Source: Bradyrhizobium sp. Gha | GTDB taxonomy: Bacteria > Pseudomonadota > Alphaproteobacteria > Rhizobiales > Xanthobacteraceae | DNA: 64,000 nucleotides | Assembly: GCF_900113735.1 (NCBI RefSeq) | Contig: NZ_FOQM01000027.1 | Location: 44,949 to 108,948 of the forward strand | Reading direction: 5' to 3' | Part shown: piece after piece, positions 59,885 to 64,000 of the stretch | Position numbering within the stretch: position 1 is the stretch's first letter | Layout: every line of letters begins with the position of its first letter | Made by a program: the position numbers and the translations under genes | Notes under the pieces: generated by a model | The model's input: the letters and a program-made list of their open reading frames with translations, nothing else | The model's database searches: none | Told to the model about the DNA's origin: nothing

Positions 59885-61711
59885 ATGTGCGGGATTGTCG
59901 GCATTCTCGGGCGCGAACCGGTTGCAGAGCAATTGGTGGATTCGCTCAAACGTCTCGAATATCGCGGCTACGATTCCGCTGGTATCGCCACGCTTGAAGG
60001 CAAGCACCTCGAGCGCCGGCGCGCCGAAGGCAAGCTGAAGAATCTGGAGAAGCGGCTGGAAGCCGAGCCGTTGAAGGGCACCACCGGGATCGGTCACACC
60101 CGCTGGGCCACGCACGGCAAACCGACCGTCAACAACGCCCATCCGCATGCGACCGATCGCGTCGCGGTCGTGCATAACGGCATCATCGAGAATTTCCGCG
60201 AGCTGCGCGAGGAGCTCGAGAAGAAGGGCACGGTGTTCCACACCGAGACCGACACCGAGATCGTGCTGCACCTCGTCGACGATCTCTTGAGCCGCGGCAA
60301 CAAGCCGGTCGAGGCGGTGAAGCTGACGCTGGCCCGCCTGCGCGGCGCCTTTGCGCTCGGCTTCATCTTCGCCGGCGACGACGATCTCATGATCGGCGCC
60401 CGCAACGGTCCGCCGCTTGCGATCGGGTATGGCGACGGCGAGATGTATCTCGGCTCGGACGCGATCGCGCTCGGCCCGTTCACGGATACGATCAGCTACC
60501 TCGAAGACGGTGACTGGGTCGTGCTGACGCACGAAAGTGCCGATATCTTCGACAAGGACGGTCAGCCCGTCACGCGCGACAAGATCAGGCACGCTGCCTC
60601 GACCTCGCTGGTCGACAAGGCCAACTACCGCCACTTCATGGCGAAGGAGATCCACGAGCAGCCGGAAGTGGTCGGCCATACGCTGGCCCGTTATGTCGAC
60701 ATGGCGAGCGAGCGCGTCTCGCTGCCGGTCAAGCTGCCGTTCGACTTCAAGGACATCCAGCGCATCAACATCACGGCCTGTGGCACCGCGAGCTACGCCG
60801 GCATCGTCGCAAAATACTGGTTCGAGCGCTTTGCACGCCTGCCGGTCGAAGTCGATGTCGCCTCCGAATTCCGTTACCGCGAAGCGCCGCTGCGCAAGGG
60901 CGATCTCGCGATCTTCATCTCGCAATCAGGCGAGACCGCCGACACGCTTGCTGCGCTGCGCTACGCCAAGGCCGAGGGCGCGCACACCATTGCCGTCGTC
61001 AACGTCCCGACCTCGACCATCGCGCGTGAGAGCGAGACCGTGCTGCAAACGCTAGCCGGCCCCGAGATCGGCGTCGCCTCGACCAAAGCCTTCACCTGCC
61101 AGCTCATGGTACTGGCGAACCTCGCGATCGCGGCGGGCAAGGCGAGAGGCGAATTGTCCGATGAGGATGAGACCAAGCTCGTTCACGGTCTCGTCGAGGT
61201 CCCGCGCTTGATGTCGGACGCGCTCACCACCGAGCTTCAGATCGAGAAGCTCGCGCACCGGATCGCCAAATCCCGCGACGTGCTCTATCTCGGCCGCGGC
61301 ACCAGCTTCCCGCTGGCGCTCGAAGGCGCGCTGAAGCTGAAGGAAATCTCCTACATTCACGCCGAAGGTTACGCCGCCGGCGAGCTCAAGCATGGCCCGA
61401 TCGCGCTGATCGACGAGACCATGCCCGTTGTGGTGATCGCGCCCCACGACAGGGTGTTCGAGAAGGCCGTCTCCAACATGCAGGAGGTCGCCGCCCGCGG
61501 CGGCAACATCATCCTGATGACCGACGCCAAGGGCGCGGCGGAGGCGACAGTGGATTCGCTCGTCACCATCGTCATGCCTGATATGGCTGCGGCTTTCACG
61601 CCGATGGTCTATGCCGTCCCCGTGCAGCTGCTCGCCTATCATACGGCTGTCGTGATGGGCACCGACGTCGATCAGCCACGCAACCTCGCGAAGTCAGTGA
61701 CGGTGGAATAG
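59885..61711 (+). CDS. glmS: glucosamine--fructose-6-phosphate aminotransferase (isomerizing)
   Basis: 608 residues starting MCGIVGILGREPVAEQLVDS; Cys2 is the glutaminase nucleophile. HTRWATHGKPTVNNAHPH and VVHNGIIENFRELRE are GATase II motifs; two SIS domains follow (TACGTASYAGIVAKYW; SQSGETADTLAALRYAKAEG; GRGTSFPLALEGALKLKEIS). It ends PRNLAKSVTVE. It forms glucosamine 6-phosphate from fructose 6-phosphate and glutamine, feeding glmU. ATG 59885 must be the start because Cys has to follow Met. Confidence 0.97.
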   Translation: MCGIVGILGREPVAEQLVDSLKRLEYRGYDSAGIATLEGKHLERRRAEGKLKNLEKRLEAEPLKGTTGIGHTRWATHGKPTVNNAHPHATDRVAVVHNGIIENFRELREELEKKGTVFHTETDTEIVLHLVDDLLSRGNKPVEAVKLTLARLRGAFALGFIFAGDDDLMIGARNGPPLAIGYGDGEMYLGSDAIALGPFTDTISYLEDGDWVVLTHESADIFDKDGQPVTRDKIRHAASTSLVDKANYRHFMAKEIHEQPEVVGHTLARYVDMASERVSLPVKLPFDFKDIQRINITACGTASYAGIVAKYWFERFARLPVEVDVASEFRYREAPLRKGDLAIFISQSGETADTLAALRYAKAEGAHTIAVVNVPTSTIARESETVLQTLAGPEIGVASTKAFTCQLMVLANLAIAAGKARGELSDEDETKLVHGLVEVPRLMSDALTTELQIEKLAHRIAKSRDVLYLGRGTSFPLALEGALKLKEISYIHAEGYAAGELKHGPIALIDETMPVVVIAPHDRVFEKAVSNMQEVAARGGNIILMTDAKGAAEATVDSLVTIVMPDMAAAFTPMVYAVPVQLLAYHTAVVMGTDVDQPRNLAKSVTVE

Positions 61712-61790
61712 GCAGAAGGGATCAGGTCACGCTCTTCCAAAACCTGCTAGAAGTCCCTAGCTTGAATGTAGCGACCGACCTGGAACCCGA

Positions 61791-62561
61791 ATGACCCCCC
61801 GCGACGACGCGCCTGCGCCGCTTGATCCCGCCCCGGAACCACATACCGGCCTGATGGGCCGCTTCCGCAATTATTTCCTGACCGGACTGATCGTCACCGG
61901 TCCGATCGCAATCACCCTGTACTTGGTCTGGTGGTTCGTCACCTGGGTCGATGGCGTGGTGCGGCCATTCGTGCCGCTGGCCTATCGTCCCGAAACCTAT
62001 CTTCCTTACGGCGTTCCCGGCTGGGGACTGATTGTCGCATTCTTCACGCTGACCTTGGTCGGCTTCCTCGCCGCGAACCTGATCGGCCGTACCCTGGTGG
62101 ATGTCGGCGAGACCTTCCTCGGCCGGATCCCGGCCGTGCGCGCGATCTATCGCGGTCTGAAGCAGGTGTTCGAGACGCTGTTCTCAGGCAAGGGCTCGAG
62201 CTTTCGCAAAGTCGGCCTCGTCGAGTTTCCCTCGCCCGGCATGTGGTCGATCGTGCTGATTTCCCAATCGCCGAACGAAGAGATCTCCCGCAGCCTGCCG
62301 GGGCAGGAGGAACATGTCTCCGTGTTTCTGCCGTGCTCGCCGAATCCGACCACCGGATTCTTCTTCTACGTGCCCAGGAGCAAGATCATCGAGGTCGAGC
62401 TCACCGCCGAGGATGCGGCAACGCTGATCATGTCGGCCGGCGTGGTGCAGCCTGGCTCGGCGCCCGATCCGAAGAAGGCCGCCGCGCTTGCGGGCATGGC
62501 CAACGCCGCGCGCATCGCCAACGCCTCAACACTTCGGCCGGAGCCTGCGAAGGCGGAGTAG
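61791..62561 (+). CDS. DUF502 family membrane protein
   Basis: 256 residues: TPRDDAPAPLDPAPEPHTGL, then membrane segments NYFLTGLIVTGPIAITLYLVWW and GWGLIVAFFTLTLVGFLAANLI (each partly shown), and a soluble part with FRKVGLVEFPSPGMWSIVLI and SPNPTTGFFFYVPRSKIIEV. The pattern is DUF502. Function not established. 79 bp after glmS. Confidence 0.88.
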   Translation: MTPRDDAPAPLDPAPEPHTGLMGRFRNYFLTGLIVTGPIAITLYLVWWFVTWVDGVVRPFVPLAYRPETYLPYGVPGWGLIVAFFTLTLVGFLAANLIGRTLVDVGETFLGRIPAVRAIYRGLKQVFETLFSGKGSSFRKVGLVEFPSPGMWSIVLISQSPNEEISRSLPGQEEHVSVFLPCSPNPTTGFFFYVPRSKIIEVELTAEDAATLIMSAGVVQPGSAPDPKKAAALAGMANAARIANASTLRPEPAKAE

Positions 62562-62668
62562 GGCCATTCCCATGCGGGATGGCCCCGGGTCACGCAGGCG
62601 TTCGTGTCCTCTGCTATTGTTCCGGTCCAACTGAGCGCAGCGCTCGGAATTCGAACCGGAGTGCCTCG

Positions 62669-63535
62669 ATGTCCAAGGCGTCAAAGACCATTGCGATCCT
62701 CGCGCCCGGTGCCATGGGCAGCGCGGTGGCGCGCCGCCTGAACGAGAGCGGCGCGCGCGTGCTGACGTCGTTGGAGGGGCGAAGCGAGGCGACGTTGAAG
62801 CGGGCCGCGGCTGCCGGCATGGTCGGCGCCGGGGACGATGCGATTGCGGACGCCGACATCATCCTCTCGATCGTGCCGCCGGGCGAGGCGGTGGCGCTCG
62901 CCGAGCGGCTGGCCGCGCTCATTGTCAGGCGCGCGAAGAAGCCTGTCGTGGTGGACTGCAACGCCGTCAACGTCGACACGGTAAAGCGCATCGAGGAGAT
63001 CATCGGCTCGGCCCAGGCGCCCTTCGTCGACGGCGGCATCATCGGCTTCCCGCCGCAGCCGGGCGGCAAGAGCCCGGCATTCTATTTGTCGGGTGAGCAT
63101 GCCAGGGACGTTGTTGTGCTGAAAGATCTCGGGCTCGACATCCGCGTGGTCGAAGGCCCGGTCGGTGCGGCCTCCGCGCTCAAGATGTCCTATGCCGGCA
63201 TCGTCAAGGGTCTTGCCGGGATTGGCTCGGCCATGGTCCTGGCAGCAACCAAAGCAGGCGCCGCGGACGCGCTCCGCGACGAGCTCGCGCTGAGCCAGCC
63301 CGCGATCCTGGCGCGGCTCGAGGTCGCGCTGCCCGACATGATCCCGAAGGCCTATCGCTGGGTCGCGGAGATGCAGGAGATATCAGGCTTCCTGGGGTCC
63401 GATCATCCGGCAAGCCAGGTCTACCAAGGTTTTGCGAGGTGGTTTGAGCACCTCGCGGCGGATGCGAAGGGCGATGCTGTGGATGCGGAGTTGATGAAGG
63501 CATTCGCTGCCAGCGTCGCGCGGAAGAAGACCTAG
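62669..63535 (+). CDS. 6PGDH-like NAD(P)-dependent dehydrogenase (DUF1932 type)
   Basis: 288 residues: Rossmann start KTIAILAPGAMGSAVARRLN, ADADIILSIVPPGEAVALAE, PVVVDCNAVNVDTVKRIEEI, FVDGGIIGFPPQPGGKSPAF and ALKMSYAGIVKGLAGIGSAM. The catalytic Lys of the 3-hydroxyacid dehydrogenase family lies in LKMSYAGIVKG. The C-terminal helical domain is the DUF1932 type. Substrate unknown. ATG 62669 is chosen; the frame runs far upstream only as antisense-free overlap of the DUF502 gene in another frame. Confidence 0.88.
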   Translation: MSKASKTIAILAPGAMGSAVARRLNESGARVLTSLEGRSEATLKRAAAAGMVGAGDDAIADADIILSIVPPGEAVALAERLAALIVRRAKKPVVVDCNAVNVDTVKRIEEIIGSAQAPFVDGGIIGFPPQPGGKSPAFYLSGEHARDVVVLKDLGLDIRVVEGPVGAASALKMSYAGIVKGLAGIGSAMVLAATKAGAADALRDELALSQPAILARLEVALPDMIPKAYRWVAEMQEISGFLGSDHPASQVYQGFARWFEHLAADAKGDAVDAELMKAFAASVARKKT

Positions 63536-64000
63536 CCGTCCGGAGTTGCCGAAACCGACTCCGGAAAGCTTTGTCCCGGTCGCGTCTCAAGCGTACAACG
63601 TGTGCCGAGCTCCACCCACACCATCATAGCGAGCGAAGCGGAGCAATCCGGAATCTTTCCGCGGAGGAACTCTGGATTGCTCACATGGGGAGTTTGCGTG
63701 TCAAGGTGTTTGATCAGCTCTTTGTTCGATTGCAGGCCAGCTCTTCGTCCCGACCGTGGCAGTGTGAAGATGGCGCGCGCAGGTCACGTCAAGGTCGGCC
63801 CGGAGGGCCGCCGCGCAGCGGCTTGACCTTGACTTGACCGAGCACGCCATCAGGCTGGTGTGGTCGGGCGTAGCGGCGGAAGCTCCTTTCGGTTTGCGAT
63901 CCAAGGGTCGAGCCGGTTTTGGCAATCTGGTTTGCATGCCAGATCAAACTCACATTCGGTCGTCGCGAGGGTCACGACTGCACCAACATTCCGCTTGCGG
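63536..64000. other. intergenic tail of the window
   Basis: 465 bp without a confident gene. It holds the palindromic repeat at 63641 and a further inverted repeat, GTCAAGGTC near 63787 with GACCTTGAC near 63823, flanking a GC-rich stretch. Short frames here lack ribosome sites. Confidence 0.5.
63641..63682. repeat. palindromic intergenic repeat (REP-like)
   Basis: GAGCAATCC and GGATTGCTC form a 9-bp inverted repeat around a central CCGCGG; AGCGAGCGAAGCG lies just before. This resembles a repeated intergenic element I associate with Bradyrhizobium/Rhodopseudomonas genomes (AGCAATCC...CCGCGG...GGATTGCT). Confidence 0.6.

Noticed and set aside
59780..59885. glmS riboswitch-ribozyme before glmS
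   Set aside because: The leader is short and AT-rich, with no visible ribozyme core; this ribozyme is typical of Firmicutes.

Overview
The window looks like the chromosome of a Bradyrhizobium-type alphaproteobacterium. Coding sequence is GC-rich. The right flank carries the beta-(1,3)/(1,6)-glucan (ndvB/ndvC) locus known from Bradyrhizobium, and the left part is studded with FixK/FNR-type palindromes of the form TTGA-N6-TCAA. Assignments come from reading motifs and family resemblance by eye; no database was searched.

Region 1 (1-22.6 kb) is a micro-oxic/stress island. Eleven good and one weak FixK/FNR-like boxes lie in front of genes for CBS-BON proteins, a host-attachment-like protein, an AMP phosphorylase / PRPP synthetase / beta-CASP nuclease trio, cytochrome-c-like proteins, a periplasmic protease, Hsp20, ChaB, GroEL, a MacAB-like export system, FtsH and several small proteins. 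Most boxes sit where a class II activator site would place transcription 15-60 nt before the start codon I chose, and they helped decide several starts.

Region 2 (20.6-24.9 kb) is a debris field of small genes: two +1-frameshifted genes, a truncated nitroreductase, zinc-ribbon mini-proteins, and a PrtN-like gene joined tail-to-tail to a zinc-ribbon gene.

Region 3 (24.9-35.1 kb) is a same-strand block: two tandem AraC regulators, a small protein, an FAD oxidoreductase, acetoacetate decarboxylase, patatin-like lipase, EmrA/EmrB-like efflux pair, 3-hydroxybutyrate dehydrogenase and a second SDR lacking the usual Tyr. It is followed by a third AraC gene, a catalase-like protein with an altered distal His, and a second copy of the small-protein family.

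Region 4 (37.9-50.1 kb) is mobile. A 10.6-kb element lies between two perfect 46-bp repeats that are the 3' part of a tRNA-Lys(UUU) gene. It encodes integrase, AlpA-like HTH, a DUF3102-like protein, primase-helicase, a phased iteron array (probable origin), a frameshifted major capsid gene, a small terminase and, near the other end, an OLD-family ATPase/TOPRIM nuclease. This is the layout of a P4/PICI-type phage satellite carrying a likely defence gene, and is the best candidate for an undescribed system here. Just left of it, an imperfect second copy of the tRNA flank with two gene remnants suggests an older insertion at the same site.

Region 5 (50-64 kb) is core: ndvB, a small secreted protein, ndvC (apparently with an ATT start), a SPOR-like membrane protein, glmU, glmS, a DUF502 protein and a 6PGDH-like dehydrogenase, ending in a palindromic intergenic repeat.
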